Origin: Streptococcus oralis
Lineage (GTDB): Bacteria > Bacillota > Bacilli > Lactobacillales > Streptococcaceae
NCBI RefSeq assembly: GCF_001578935.1
Contig: NZ_KQ969521.1
Span: forward strand, 350,395-407,386
DNA: 56,992 nucleotides
Direction: 5' to 3'
How positions within the stretch are numbered: the stretch's first letter is position 1; each line of letters opens with the position of its first letter. Positions 17,885 to 26,662 of the stretch are shown in pieces. Position numbers and translations under genes: made by a program. The notes beneath the pieces were generated by a model. The model saw nothing but the letters and a program-made list of their open reading frames with translations. It had not been told where the DNA came from and did no database searches.

Positions 17885-18841
17885 ATGTCTATTACAACCT
17901 TGCTCACCCTCTTGGTGTCTTCTATGCTGATTTACTCAGCTCCCCTCATCTTTACAAGTATCGGTGGTGTTTTCTCTGAACGTGGTGGTGTGGTAAACGT
18001 CGGCCTTGAAGGAATTATGGTTATGGGAGCCTTTTCTGGAGTGGTCTTTAACCTTGAATTTGCAGAACAATTTGGAGCAGCAACTCCATGGCTATCTTTG
18101 CTTGTAGCAGGAGTGGTAGGGGGACTCTTCTCCATCATCCACGCAGCAGCAACAGTTCATTTCCGTGCAGACCATGTTGTCAGCGGTACGGTTTTGAACT
18201 TGATGGCTCCTGCCCTAGCGGTTTTCTTGGTTAAAGTTCTTTATAACAAAGGGCAAACGGATAACTTAAGCCAGACTTTTGGACGTTTTGATTTCCCAGT
18301 TTTGGCTGATATCCCAGTGATTGGAGATATCTTCTTCAAGTCAACCAGTCTACTAGGTTATATCGCGATTGCCTTCTCTTTCCTTGCTTGGTTTATTCTC
18401 TTTAAGACACGTTTTGGTCTTCGTCTTCGCTCTGTTGGTGAACACCCTCAGGCAGCGGATACCTTGGGGATCAATGTCTACAAGATGCGATATCTTGGAG
18501 TTATTATTTCAGGATTCTTAGGTGGAATTGGGGGAGCAATTTATGCTCAATCAATCTCAGTTAACTTCTCAGTGACAACTATTGTTGGACCTGGCTTTAT
18601 CGCCCTTGCGGCAATGATCTTTGGTAAATGGAACCCAATCGGTGCTATGCTTTCTAGTCTCTTCTTTGGACTTTCACAAAGTTTGGCAGTTATCGGTTCT
18701 CAATTACCTTTCCTAGAAGGAGTGCCAGCGGTTTACCTTCAAATCGCCCCTTATGTCTTGACCATTCTTGTCTTGGCAGCCTTCTTTGGAAAAGCAGTTG
18801 CGCCTAAGGCAGACGGTATCAACTACATCAAATCAAAATAA
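17885..18841 (+). CDS. Nucleoside ABC transporter permease 2
   Basis: 318 residues, hydrophobic throughout, with the paired motif VGEHPQAADTLGINVYKMRY that couples to the ATPase. NupC-like partner of the previous permease, starting 2 nt after its stop, behind AAAGGAGGT. Last gene of the salvage/uptake block, closed by the terminator at 18852. Confidence 0.93.
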   Translation: MSITTLLTLLVSSMLIYSAPLIFTSIGGVFSERGGVVNVGLEGIMVMGAFSGVVFNLEFAEQFGAATPWLSLLVAGVVGGLFSIIHAAATVHFRADHVVSGTVLNLMAPALAVFLVKVLYNKGQTDNLSQTFGRFDFPVLADIPVIGDIFFKSTSLLGYIAIAFSFLAWFILFKTRFGLRLRSVGEHPQAADTLGINVYKMRYLGVIISGFLGGIGGAIYAQSISVNFSVTTIVGPGFIALAAMIFGKWNPIGAMLSSLFFGLSQSLAVIGSQLPFLEGVPAVYLQIAPYVLTILVLAAFFGKAVAPKADGINYIKSK

Positions 18842-18851
18842 GCATACAAAA

Positions 18852-18877
18852 AAAACGTCAGTTTAAACTGGCGTTTT
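18852..18877. terminator. Bidirectional terminator between the permease and plsY
   Basis: AAAACGTCAG-tttaaa-CTGGCGTTTT with A and T runs on both sides. It serves the converging nucleoside operon and plsY, whose stop codon lies at its right edge. Confidence 0.85.
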
Positions 18878-19517
18878 ATTTGTTAGGATTTTGATGGGTT
18901 AGGTTCAATCCCCAAGGGACGAGATTTTCAGTTTTATTTTTGATACGTGTGATATTATCTTTGTGACGAATGATAATCAAGCTAGCAAGTGCTAGGATAA
19001 TCAAAATGAAGAGAGGGTCATAGTTGTTCAGGATAAATCCAAATAGTGGAAATAGGAGAACTCCGATAACGGCTGCGATAGAAGCAGTAACGCTAGACAG
19101 TGAAATCATACTACCGAGATAGAGGCTTCCAAAGAATACGATTGCTAGATAGAGACAGAAGATAGGCGCAAATCCGAAAATCACTCCAGCACTGGTTGCG
19201 ACAGCCTTACCGCCTTTAAAGCCTGCAAAGATAGGGAAAGTATGTCCAATGACAGCCAAAAGTCCAAAGACGAGAGGTGAGATTCCTTGCAAATGGAAAA
19301 AGATTGGAAGCAGAGTGGCCAAGGTTCCTTTAAAGAAGTCAATCACAAAGGTTGCCATACCCGCTTTCTTACCTAAAATTCGGAAAGTATTGGTTGTTCC
19401 GGTGTTTCCAGAACCATGTTCACGCAGGTTTGTTTGAAAGAAGATTTGTCCAATCCAAAGACCAGACGGAATAGAACCTAGCAGATAAGCTAAAATTAAT
19501 AATACAAATGTCATCAT
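18876..19517 (-). CDS. plsY: Acyl-phosphate:glycerol-3-phosphate acyltransferase
   Basis: 213 residues, membrane protein. The PlsY loops are clear: LLGSIPSG (first loop), [15 protein letters not shown] and [13 protein letters not shown]. It uses acyl-phosphate from PlsX to acylate glycerol-3-phosphate, the first step of phospholipid synthesis. Two tandem ATGs (19517 and 19514) are possible. The -10 box ends six bases upstream, so the first ATG would be at or next to the transcript end. Single gene, divergent from parE. Confidence 0.96.
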   Translation of the reverse strand: MMTFVLLILAYLLGSIPSGLWIGQIFFQTNLREHGSGNTGTTNTFRILGKKAGMATFVIDFFKGTLATLLPIFFHLQGISPLVFGLLAVIGHTFPIFAGFKGGKAVATSAGVIFGFAPIFCLYLAIVFFGSLYLGSMISLSSVTASIAAVIGVLLFPLFGFILNNYDPLFILIILALASLIIIRHKDNITRIKNKTENLVPWGLNLTHQNPNK

Positions 19518-19523
19518 AGTCCT

Positions 19524-19532
19524 ATTATACCA
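19524..19532 (-). promoter_or_regulatory. Extended -10 of plsY, predicted leaderless
   Basis: On the minus strand TGGTATAAT (19532-19524), then AGGACT and the ATG at 19517. The predicted +1 coincides with the start codon. Confidence 0.65.
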
Positions 19533-19594
19533 TGAAATGGTATAGAAAGTCAGAGAATTTCCTGTGAAATTGTGACGGCTGAAAGGGAAAAACT

Positions 19595-19623
19595 TTGCAA
19601 AATCCCTAGAAAACCTGTAAAAT
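19595..19623 (+). promoter_or_regulatory. Promoter of parE
   Basis: TTGCAA (19595-19600), 17 bp and TAAAAT (19618-19623), 30 nt before the GTG start. Confidence 0.65.
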
Positions 19624-19652
19624 AGAAAAGATGAACAAATAGGAGGTTCCTT

Positions 19653-21596
19653 GTGTCAAAAAAGGAAATCAATATTAACAATTATAATGATGATGCCATT
19701 CAGGTGCTAGAAGGGTTGGATGCGGTCCGTAAACGTCCAGGGATGTATATCGGATCGACCGATGGTGCTGGTCTCCATCATCTAGTCTGGGAAATTGTCG
19801 ACAATGCAGTCGATGAAGCCTTATCTGGATTTGGTGATCGCATCGATGTGACGATTAATAAAGACGGTAGTTTAACGGTTCAAGACCATGGGCGTGGGAT
19901 GCCAACTGGTATGCACGCTATGGGGATTCCAACAGTTGAGGTTATCTTTACCATTCTTCACGCTGGAGGGAAATTCGGTCAGGGGGGCTACAAGACCTCT
20001 GGTGGTCTCCACGGGGTGGGATCTTCAGTCGTTAATGCCCTATCAAGCTGGTTAGAAGTTGAAATTACTCGTGACGGTACAGTCTACAAGCAACGTTTTG
20101 AAAATGGTGGTAAGCCAGGAACAACTCTTGAAAAGGTTGGGACAGCTACTAAGTCTAAGACAGGTACCAAGGTTACCTTCATGCCTGACGCGACGATTTT
20201 CTCTACGACTGACTTCAAATACAATACCATTTCAGAACGTCTCAATGAGTCAGCCTTTCTCTTAAAAAATGTGACCTTGTCTCTGACAGACAAACGAACA
20301 GATGAAGCGATTGAATACCATTATGAAAATGGAGTTCAGGACTTTGTTTCTTACCTCAATGAAGACAAGGAAACCTTGACACCAGTTCTGTACTTTGAAG
20401 GCGAAGAGAATGGTTTCCAAGTGGAAGTTGCTCTTCAGTACAATGATGGTTTTTCAGATAACATCTTATCCTTTGTCAATAACGTCCGTACCAAGGACGG
20501 TGGAACACATGAGACAGGACTCAAGTCAGCCATTACTAAGGTCATGAACGACTATGCACGTAAGACGGGACTTCTCAAGGAAAAAGATAAAAACCTTGAA
20601 GGCTCAGATTATCGTGAGGGACTAGCAGCCGTTCTTTCTATTCTGGTTCCTGAAGAGCACCTTCAGTTTGAGGGTCAGACAAAGGACAAACTTGGAAGCC
20701 CACTAGCTCGCCCTATTGTTGATAGCATTGTCGCAGAAAAATTAACTTTCTTCCTCATGGAAAATGGAGAACTAGCTTCCAATCTAATCCGCAAGGCTAT
20801 CAAGGCTCGTGACGCTCGAGAGGCGGCACGTAAGGCGCGTGATGAGAGCCGAAATGGTAAGAAAAACAAGAAAGACAAGGGCTTGCTTTCAGGTAAATTA
20901 ACCCCAGCCCAGTCTAAAAATCCAGCAAAGAACGAACTCTACTTAGTCGAGGGGGATTCTGCCGGTGGTTCTGCCAAGCAAGGTCGTGACCGCAAGTTTC
21001 AGGCTATCTTGCCTCTTCGTGGGAAGGTCATCAATACGGCTAAGGCCAAGATGGCGGATATCCTCAAAAATGAAGAAATCAACACCATGATTTATACCAT
21101 CGGGGCAGGGGTTGGAGCAGACTTCTCCCTTGAAGATGCTAACTATGACAAGATCATTATCATGACCGATGCCGATACCGACGGTGCCCATATTCAAACT
21201 CTTCTTTTAACCTTTTTCTATCGCTACATGCGTCCGCTAGTTGAGGCAGGACATGTCTATATCGCCCTTCCGCCTCTTTACAAGATGTCCAAAGGCAAAG
21301 GAAAAAAAGAAGAAGTGGCCTATGCTTGGACGGATGGAGAGCTAGAAGAACTCCGCAAGCAGTTCGGCAAAGGCGCTACCCTCCAACGCTACAAGGGTCT
21401 TGGTGAGATGAATGCGGACCAGCTCTGGGAAACAACCATGAATCCAGAAACCCGCACTCTTATCCGTGTCACAATCGAAGACCTCGCACGCGCTGAACGC
21501 CGTGTCAATGTCCTCATGGGAGATAAGGTTGAACCACGTCGCAAGTGGATTGAAGATAATGTCAAGTTTACGCTGGAAGAAGCGACAGTGTTTTAA
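19653..21596 (+). CDS. parE: DNA topoisomerase IV subunit B
   Basis: 647 residues, identical in length to pneumococcal ParE. GHKL ATPase domain ([37 protein letters not shown]), transducer, then the TOPRIM domain with [15 protein letters not shown] and DADTDGAH. The quinolone-determining D435 is the wild-type residue. The start is GTG at 19653, 7 nt after AGGAGGTTCC. With ParC it decatenates chromosomes. The usual parC partner is displaced by a 2.4-kb accessory segment. Confidence 0.98.
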   Translation: MSKKEININNYNDDAIQVLEGLDAVRKRPGMYIGSTDGAGLHHLVWEIVDNAVDEALSGFGDRIDVTINKDGSLTVQDHGRGMPTGMHAMGIPTVEVIFTILHAGGKFGQGGYKTSGGLHGVGSSVVNALSSWLEVEITRDGTVYKQRFENGGKPGTTLEKVGTATKSKTGTKVTFMPDATIFSTTDFKYNTISERLNESAFLLKNVTLSLTDKRTDEAIEYHYENGVQDFVSYLNEDKETLTPVLYFEGEENGFQVEVALQYNDGFSDNILSFVNNVRTKDGGTHETGLKSAITKVMNDYARKTGLLKEKDKNLEGSDYREGLAAVLSILVPEEHLQFEGQTKDKLGSPLARPIVDSIVAEKLTFFLMENGELASNLIRKAIKARDAREAARKARDESRNGKKNKKDKGLLSGKLTPAQSKNPAKNELYLVEGDSAGGSAKQGRDRKFQAILPLRGKVINTAKAKMADILKNEEINTMIYTIGAGVGADFSLEDANYDKIIIMTDADTDGAHIQTLLLTFFYRYMRPLVEAGHVYIALPPLYKMSKGKGKKEEVAYAWTDGELEELRKQFGKGATLQRYKGLGEMNADQLWETTMNPETRTLIRVTIEDLARAERRVNVLMGDKVEPRRKWIEDNVKFTLEEATVF

Positions 21597-21608
21597 GGGG
21601 CATGAATA

Positions 21609-22085
21609 ATGGTTGATTCAGGACATTCGATTTTTGGTAGTTACTTGGGTTTGATTTTCTTAGTTTCTTTACCCTCGGCTATTCTTGCATTCTACATTAA
21701 TAGTCGAAAAAAAAGTTTCCAAGGTTTATATGCACCTATTGTATTTACTTTATTTATGATCTTGATGCTTTTATTCAATATGGATTCCTCAGAATCCAGT
21801 GCTTTAGTAGCGACTGCTATTATGCTGTTTATTGGTTTTCCTTTGATAGCAGGAGCCTTAGTCTACACACTTATTCGATTGTGTTACGTCTATCCGGAGA
21901 AACGGTGGAAGGCTTTTTTGATTTTCCTATCCTATGTTTTAGGCCCCCTATCTGTAGGTATTCTGGGATGGTATGTGGTAAATTTAGTTCAGATCCATCT
22001 GTTGACATTCTTGGTAATGATTTTGATGATTCTAGTTTCCTATCTTCCTCCTCTCTATCTCCATTACACTAAACGAAATCAGTAA
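21609..22085 (+). CDS. Integral membrane protein, unknown function (parE-parC insert)
   Basis: 158 residues with five predicted membrane helices (about 10-30, 40-58, 64-93, 100-126, 128-152) and a short basic tail. It starts 12 nt after parE, so it is probably co-transcribed with it. I do not recognise the family. The helix pattern and a local FPLIAGALVYTLIRL stretch resemble FTPLMIVFSLYTLYRI in the 175-residue protein at 22475, so the two may be distant paralogues. It is AT-richer than parE. Confidence 0.6.
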   Translation: MVDSGHSIFGSYLGLIFLVSLPSAILAFYINSRKKSFQGLYAPIVFTLFMILMLLFNMDSSESSALVATAIMLFIGFPLIAGALVYTLIRLCYVYPEKRWKAFLIFLSYVLGPLSVGILGWYVVNLVQIHLLTFLVMILMILVSYLPPLYLHYTKRNQ

Positions 22086-22113
22086 GACATAGAATACTTT
22101 TTGGTTGGGTATA

Positions 22114-22224
22114 GTGATTAATTGCTTAGATTATGTCAGAGATGGCCAATGGTTTACGGTTTATTATAATGAAAAACAATTTCAAACAGCTCTAAGTGAT
22201 GAAGAATTGAAATATGAGAACTGA
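22114..22224 (+). pseudogene. Gene fragment of about 36 codons, unknown
   Basis: An open frame encodes DYVRDGQWFTVYYNEK...DEELKYEN and ends in TGA overlapping the ATG of the nucleotidyltransferase remnant. No ribosome-binding site or credible start is visible, so it looks like the 3' end of a decayed gene that once preceded that remnant in an operon. Confidence 0.35.
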
Positions 22225-22407
22225 TCAGGAAATACTTGGACTGATTTTAGGGACAGTTAAAACTTTAAAAGTTGACGCTGGTAATAACTCAAGTATCTCC
22301 TCCTCAATAATCTGACGGATGACCTTACTCAAACCCGTTTCTTTAAGGGTATGGATGCTTCATATTATTACGAAGGGTATAACCTTTACCAGACAGGGGA
22401 GTTGTAA
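22214..22407 (+). pseudogene. Decayed second nucleotidyltransferase (ANT(6)/AadK-like) copy
   Basis: ATG at 22214 opens MRTDQEILGLILGTVKTLK, the usual N-terminus of ANT(6)-like enzymes and close to residues 16-32 of the intact gene at 22992. The DNA then jumps at GTTGACGCTGG to a segment matching the internal VDVGKNYKYL region of that gene (about bases 23608-23637). A large internal deletion has removed the catalytic part. One missing A shifts the frame (stop at 22313), and a shifted frame continues to 22405. The similarity of the tail after that point is weak. With the fragment at 22114 this explains most of the only stretch over 300 bases (22086-22474) that lacks an intact gene. Confidence 0.6.
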
Positions 22408-22474
22408 AGTTCAAGTAAAGGTGACGATCATCTTTTGTATGTAAACAATCGCTAAAACTATTGGAGGTGCAGTA

Positions 22475-23002
22475 TTGATTACGTTATTAATGTTGCCTTT
22501 TTTCCTTGTTCTTCTAGCCATTTTTGGAATTATATATGATTTTACGACCAGTAAAGGTAGAAAAGAGTGTGCTCGCACAGTATCCTTGTTTATATTGAAC
22601 ATCCTCACTATTGGTATCTGTCTATTAGATCTACCAATGGAAAGTAAACCATACTCAGGAATAGGGTTTATCTTATTTTATGCACTTGCCTTCACACCTT
22701 TGATGATTGTTTTCTCACTATATACCCTCTATCGGATTGGAAAACATTATAGGTATTTTAAGAGTAAGTTTACTATAACACTCCTATTCAATGCTATTTT
22801 ACTTTTCCTTCTTTCATTAGTAAATACTTTTGTATTATGGAGAAGCTTTCAAATATATCATAGAAACGATATTAATTTGTTTTATTTTATTTTAATCGTT
22901 TTAGGAATTTGCTCAACTATCCAATTAATCGTAGGAGAACTTGAGAAGAAAAGAATACGAGTCCTTCAGAAACAAGAGGAGCTAGATAGTTATGAAAAAT
23001 AA
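22475..23002 (+). CDS. Integral membrane protein, unknown function (parE-parC insert)
   Basis: 175 residues, five predicted helices and a charged C-terminal tail (ELEKKRIRVLQKQEE). The start is TTG at 22475 behind a good GGAGGT (spacing about 7). It overlaps the nucleotidyltransferase start by 11 nt, so the two are translationally coupled and may act together. Family not recognised. Its strong AT content suggests acquisition. Confidence 0.6.
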   Translation: MITLLMLPFFLVLLAIFGIIYDFTTSKGRKECARTVSLFILNILTIGICLLDLPMESKPYSGIGFILFYALAFTPLMIVFSLYTLYRIGKHYRYFKSKFTITLLFNAILLFLLSLVNTFVLWRSFQIYHRNDINLFYFILIVLGICSTIQLIVGELEKKRIRVLQKQEELDSYEK

Positions 23003-23846
23003 CTCTGTAAAAGATAGGTGCAGAAAATATAGAAGTCAAGAGCAAATGCTGAGGTTGATTTCACAGACTGCTAAATCTTTACAAGTCGAGGCTGTTGCTA
23101 TGTCTGGTTCACGGACTGATACAAAAGCACCGAAAGATGAATTTCAAGACTATGATGTGGTCTACATTGTGGAGAGTTTGGATGGTCTGTTAGCTGACCT
23201 GACTTGGTTGGATCAGTTTGGCAAGCGCATCATTGAGCAGTATAACGTACTTGACCATCGCCATCTCTATCTTATGCTCTTTGAAGATGGCAATCGGATT
23301 GATTTAACACTCTGCCCCAAAGAGCACATTCAAGAGTGGGTGGATAGCGAAGCTGATTTCACGGTGCTGGAGGACACTAAGGACTTGTTTACGCCTTATT
23401 CTCCAAATTCTCAGCGTTACTGGACGAACCCAGCTAGGCCGATTGATTTTGAAAAAGCCTGCAATGAATTTTGGTGGGTGTCAGCCTACGTAGTCAAGGG
23501 AATCTGTCGCAAGCAAGTCTTCTATGCGACTGATCATCTCTATGGCATTTGTCACCAAGAACTCTTGAAGGTATTGGCTTGGCAGGTAGCAAGTGATAGG
23601 GGCACGGTTGATGTTGGCAAGAACTACAAGTATCTCTTTAGCTACTTGCCTGCTGAGAAAGAGAAGGAATTCTCAAATCTACTTGATTTTTCAAGTAGTG
23701 ACAAAATCACTCAATCTTTGTTTGCTACGATGGACCTTTTCCACCAAGAGGCTCAGTCCCTTGCTCAAAAAATGGGATTTAACTACGATAAAGAAGTAGC
23801 TGAGAAGATGATTCAGTATGCTGAGGAGAGACTTTCAAATCACTAA
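22992..23846 (+). CDS. ANT(6)/AadK-like nucleotidyltransferase
   Basis: 284 residues. The nucleotidyltransferase core is AMSGSRTDTKAPKDEFQDYDVVYIV, with GSRT and the DYD catalytic aspartates; LFEDGNRIDLTLCP follows, typical of streptomycin 6-adenylyltransferase-like proteins. The family includes real resistance enzymes and many chromosomal members of unknown substrate; this one is probably the second type. As I recall, an ant gene in the parE-parC gap is known from viridans streptococci and was used to trace topoisomerase gene transfer into pneumococci. GAGGAG lies upstream of the ATG inside the previous gene. Confidence 0.85.
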   Translation: MKNNSVKDRCRKYRSQEQMLRLISQTAKSLQVEAVAMSGSRTDTKAPKDEFQDYDVVYIVESLDGLLADLTWLDQFGKRIIEQYNVLDHRHLYLMLFEDGNRIDLTLCPKEHIQEWVDSEADFTVLEDTKDLFTPYSPNSQRYWTNPARPIDFEKACNEFWWVSAYVVKGICRKQVFYATDHLYGICHQELLKVLAWQVASDRGTVDVGKNYKYLFSYLPAEKEKEFSNLLDFSSSDKITQSLFATMDLFHQEAQSLAQKMGFNYDKEVAEKMIQYAEERLSNH

Positions 23847-24051
23847 CTAAATAAAGTATATAATTTAAAAGATTAAACTACAGAAAAGATAGTTTAGTTA
23901 TATATAGTAACTGAACACGGGACTAATTTCTGTAAATTATCCCTTATTCTATAAAAACCTACTCTACATTCTTTGAAAGGAGTTGAACACGCCCTAAATA
24001 CTGTGTGAAAAAGATAAATTTCCTTTGTATTTTACGGGCTCTGTATCCTAT

Positions 24052-26532
24052 ATGAGTAATATTCAAAACATGTCCCTGGAGGACATCATGGGAGAGCGCT
24101 TTGGTCGCTACTCCAAGTACATCATTCAAGACCGGGCTTTGCCAGACATTCGGGATGGATTGAAGCCGGTTCAGCGTCGTATTCTTTATTCTATGAATAA
24201 GGATGGCAATACTTTTGACAAGAGTTACCGCAAGTCTGCTAAGTCAGTCGGGAATATCATGGGGAATTTCCACCCACACGGTGATTCTTCTATCTATGAT
24301 GCTATGGTTCGTATGTCTCAGGACTGGAAAAACCGTGAGATTCTAGTTGAAATGCACGGTAACAACGGTTCTATGGACGGAGATCCGCCTGCGGCAATGC
24401 GTTATACTGAGGCGCGCTTGTCTGAGATTGCTGGTTATCTTCTTCAAGATATAGAGAAAAAGACAGTTCCTTTTGCTTGGAACTTTGACGATACCGAGAA
24501 AGAGCCGACGGTTTTGCCAGCAGCCTTTCCAAACCTCTTAGTCAATGGTTCGACTGGGATTTCAGCTGGTTATGCCACAGACATTCCTCCCCATAATTTG
24601 GCTGAGGTCATTGATGCGACGGTTTACATGATTGATCACCCAACAGCCAAGGTGGACAAGCTCATGGAATTCTTACCTGGTCCAGACTTCCCTACAGGGG
24701 CTATCATCCAAGGGCGTGATGAAATCAAGAAGGCCTATGAAACTGGGAAAGGGCGCGTGGTCGTTCGTTCTAAGACGGAGATTGAAAAGCTAAAAGGTGG
24801 TAAGGAACAAATCGTTATCACTGAGATTCCTTATGAAATCAATAAGGCTAATCTCGTCAAGAAAATCGATGATGTTCGTGTCAATAACAAGGTGGCTGGT
24901 ATTGCTGAGGTTCGTGATGAGTCTGACCGTGACGGTCTTCGTATCGCTATTGAACTTAAGAAAGACGCGAATACCGAGCTCGTGCTCAACTATCTCTTCA
25001 AATACACCGACCTACAAATCAATTACAACTTTAACATGGTGGCGATTGACAATTTCACACCTCGTCAGGTCGGGATTGTCCCAATTTTGTCTAGCTACAT
25101 CGCCCACCGTCGTGAAGTGATTTTGGCACGTTCCCGTTTTGATAAGGAAAAGGCTGAGAAACGTCTCCATATCGTTGAAGGTTTGATTCGCGTGATTTCG
25201 ATTTTGGACGAAGTCATTGCCCTTATCCGTGCTTCTGAGAATAAGGCTGACGCCAAGGAAAACCTCAAGGTCAGCTATGAGTTTACAGAAGAGCAGGCTG
25301 AGGCTATCGTTACCTTGCAACTTTACCGTTTGACCAATACAGACGTGGTTGTCTTGCAGGAAGAAGAAGCAGAACTTCGTGAGAAAATTGCCATGCTTGC
25401 GGCTATCATTGGTGACGAACGGACTATGTACAATCTGATGAAGAAAGAGCTTCGTGAGGTCAAGAAGAAATTTGTGACACCACGTTTGAGTACTTTGGAA
25501 GATACTGCGAAAGCAATCGAGATTGATACAGCTAGTTTGATTGCCGAGGAAGATACCTATGTCAGCGTGACTAAGGCAGGTTATATCAAGCGTACCAGTC
25601 CACGTTCCTTTGCAGCATCCACTCTGGAAGAAATTGGCAAACGTGATGATGATCGTTTGATCTTTGTACAAACTGCCAAGACAACCCAGCACCTCTTGAT
25701 GTTCACAACTTTTGGGAATGTCATTTATCGACCAATCCATGAATTGGCAGATATTCGCTGGAAGGATATCGGAGAGCATCTGAGCCAGACCATTACAAAC
25801 TTTGAAACTAACGAAGAAATCCTCTATGCAGAAGTAGTGGATCAGTTTAATGATGCGACAACTTATTTTGCAGCGACTCGCCTTGGTCAAATCAAGCGTG
25901 TAGAACGCAAAGAGTTCTCTCCATGGCGGACCTACAAGTCTAAATCTGTCAAGTACGCTAAGCTCAAAGACGAGACAGACCAAATTGTAGCAGTGGCTCC
26001 GATTAAACTAGATGATGTTCTTTTGATTAGTCAAAACGGTTATGCCCTTCGTTTCAATATCGAAGAGGTTCCGGTTGTTGGTGCCAAGGCTGCAGGTGTC
26101 AAGGCTATGAACCTGAAAGCAGATGATGCGCTTCAGGCAGCCTTTATCTGTAACACCTCATCCTTCTACCTCTTGACCCAACGTGGAAGCTTGAAACTCG
26201 TTTCCATTGAGGAAATTCCAGCGACCAGCCGTGCCAAACGAGGCCTACAAGTCTTGCGTGAGTTGAAAAATAAACCGCACCGAGTCTTCTTGGCTGGAGC
26301 AGTTACAGAGCAAGGTTTCGTTGGTGATCTCTTTAGTACAGAAGTAGAAGAAAACGACCAAACGCTGCTTGTCCAATCTAACAAGGGAACAATCTATGAA
26401 AGCCGATTGCAAGACCTCAACTTGTCAGAACGTACTAGTAATGGAAGCTTTATTTCAGACACGATTTCAGATGAAGAAGTTTTCGATGCTTACCTCAAAG
26501 AAGTCTTTAGAGAGGATAAAGCGAGTTCGTAA
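24052..26532 (+). CDS. parC: DNA topoisomerase IV subunit A
   Basis: 826 residues, near-identical to pneumococcal ParC. In the [16 protein letters not shown] has S79 and D83, the quinolone-sensitive residues; D91 and K137 are also seen. The catalytic Tyr lies in MRYTEARLS, and a C-terminal beta-pinwheel carries GQIKRVERK-type boxes. An in-frame TTG at 24025 exists, but the ATG at 24052 gives the family's MSNIQNMSLED start; no strong ribosome-binding site precedes either. The 205 bases before it hold no clear promoter or terminator. Confidence 0.98.
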   Translation: MSNIQNMSLEDIMGERFGRYSKYIIQDRALPDIRDGLKPVQRRILYSMNKDGNTFDKSYRKSAKSVGNIMGNFHPHGDSSIYDAMVRMSQDWKNREILVEMHGNNGSMDGDPPAAMRYTEARLSEIAGYLLQDIEKKTVPFAWNFDDTEKEPTVLPAAFPNLLVNGSTGISAGYATDIPPHNLAEVIDATVYMIDHPTAKVDKLMEFLPGPDFPTGAIIQGRDEIKKAYETGKGRVVVRSKTEIEKLKGGKEQIVITEIPYEINKANLVKKIDDVRVNNKVAGIAEVRDESDRDGLRIAIELKKDANTELVLNYLFKYTDLQINYNFNMVAIDNFTPRQVGIVPILSSYIAHRREVILARSRFDKEKAEKRLHIVEGLIRVISILDEVIALIRASENKADAKENLKVSYEFTEEQAEAIVTLQLYRLTNTDVVVLQEEEAELREKIAMLAAIIGDERTMYNLMKKELREVKKKFVTPRLSTLEDTAKAIEIDTASLIAEEDTYVSVTKAGYIKRTSPRSFAASTLEEIGKRDDDRLIFVQTAKTTQHLLMFTTFGNVIYRPIHELADIRWKDIGEHLSQTITNFETNEEILYAEVVDQFNDATTYFAATRLGQIKRVERKEFSPWRTYKSKSVKYAKLKDETDQIVAVAPIKLDDVLLISQNGYALRFNIEEVPVVGAKAAGVKAMNLKADDALQAAFICNTSSFYLLTQRGSLKLVSIEEIPATSRAKRGLQVLRELKNKPHRVFLAGAVTEQGFVGDLFSTEVEENDQTLLVQSNKGTIYESRLQDLNLSERTSNGSFISDTISDEEVFDAYLKEVFREDKASS

Positions 26533-26572
26533 AAAGAATCAGTCCAGAGGGCTGATTTCTTTATGTTGAAAA

Positions 26573-26587
26573 AATTTTCAGAAAATT
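26573..26587. promoter_or_regulatory. Perfect CodY box upstream of ilvE
   Basis: AATTTTCAGAAAATT matches the CodY consensus AATTTTCWGAAAATT at all 15 positions. It lies just upstream of the ilvE -35 (TTGAAA, 26599-26604; TAGAAT, 26621-26626; 16-bp spacer). CodY senses branched-chain amino acids, the product of this pathway, so nutritional repression of ilvE is strongly suggested. Confidence 0.9.
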
Positions 26588-26662
26588 ACAAATAATACTT
26601 GAAATTTTACTAGAAAAGTGTAGAATAGAAAACATAATTTGAATAGTATAAAGGAGAAACAC

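Noticed and set aside
25012..25983. 323-codon reverse-strand open frame inside parC
   Set aside because: It is an antisense shadow of a highly conserved gene, with no ribosome-binding site and Cys/Phe/His-rich nonsense composition.
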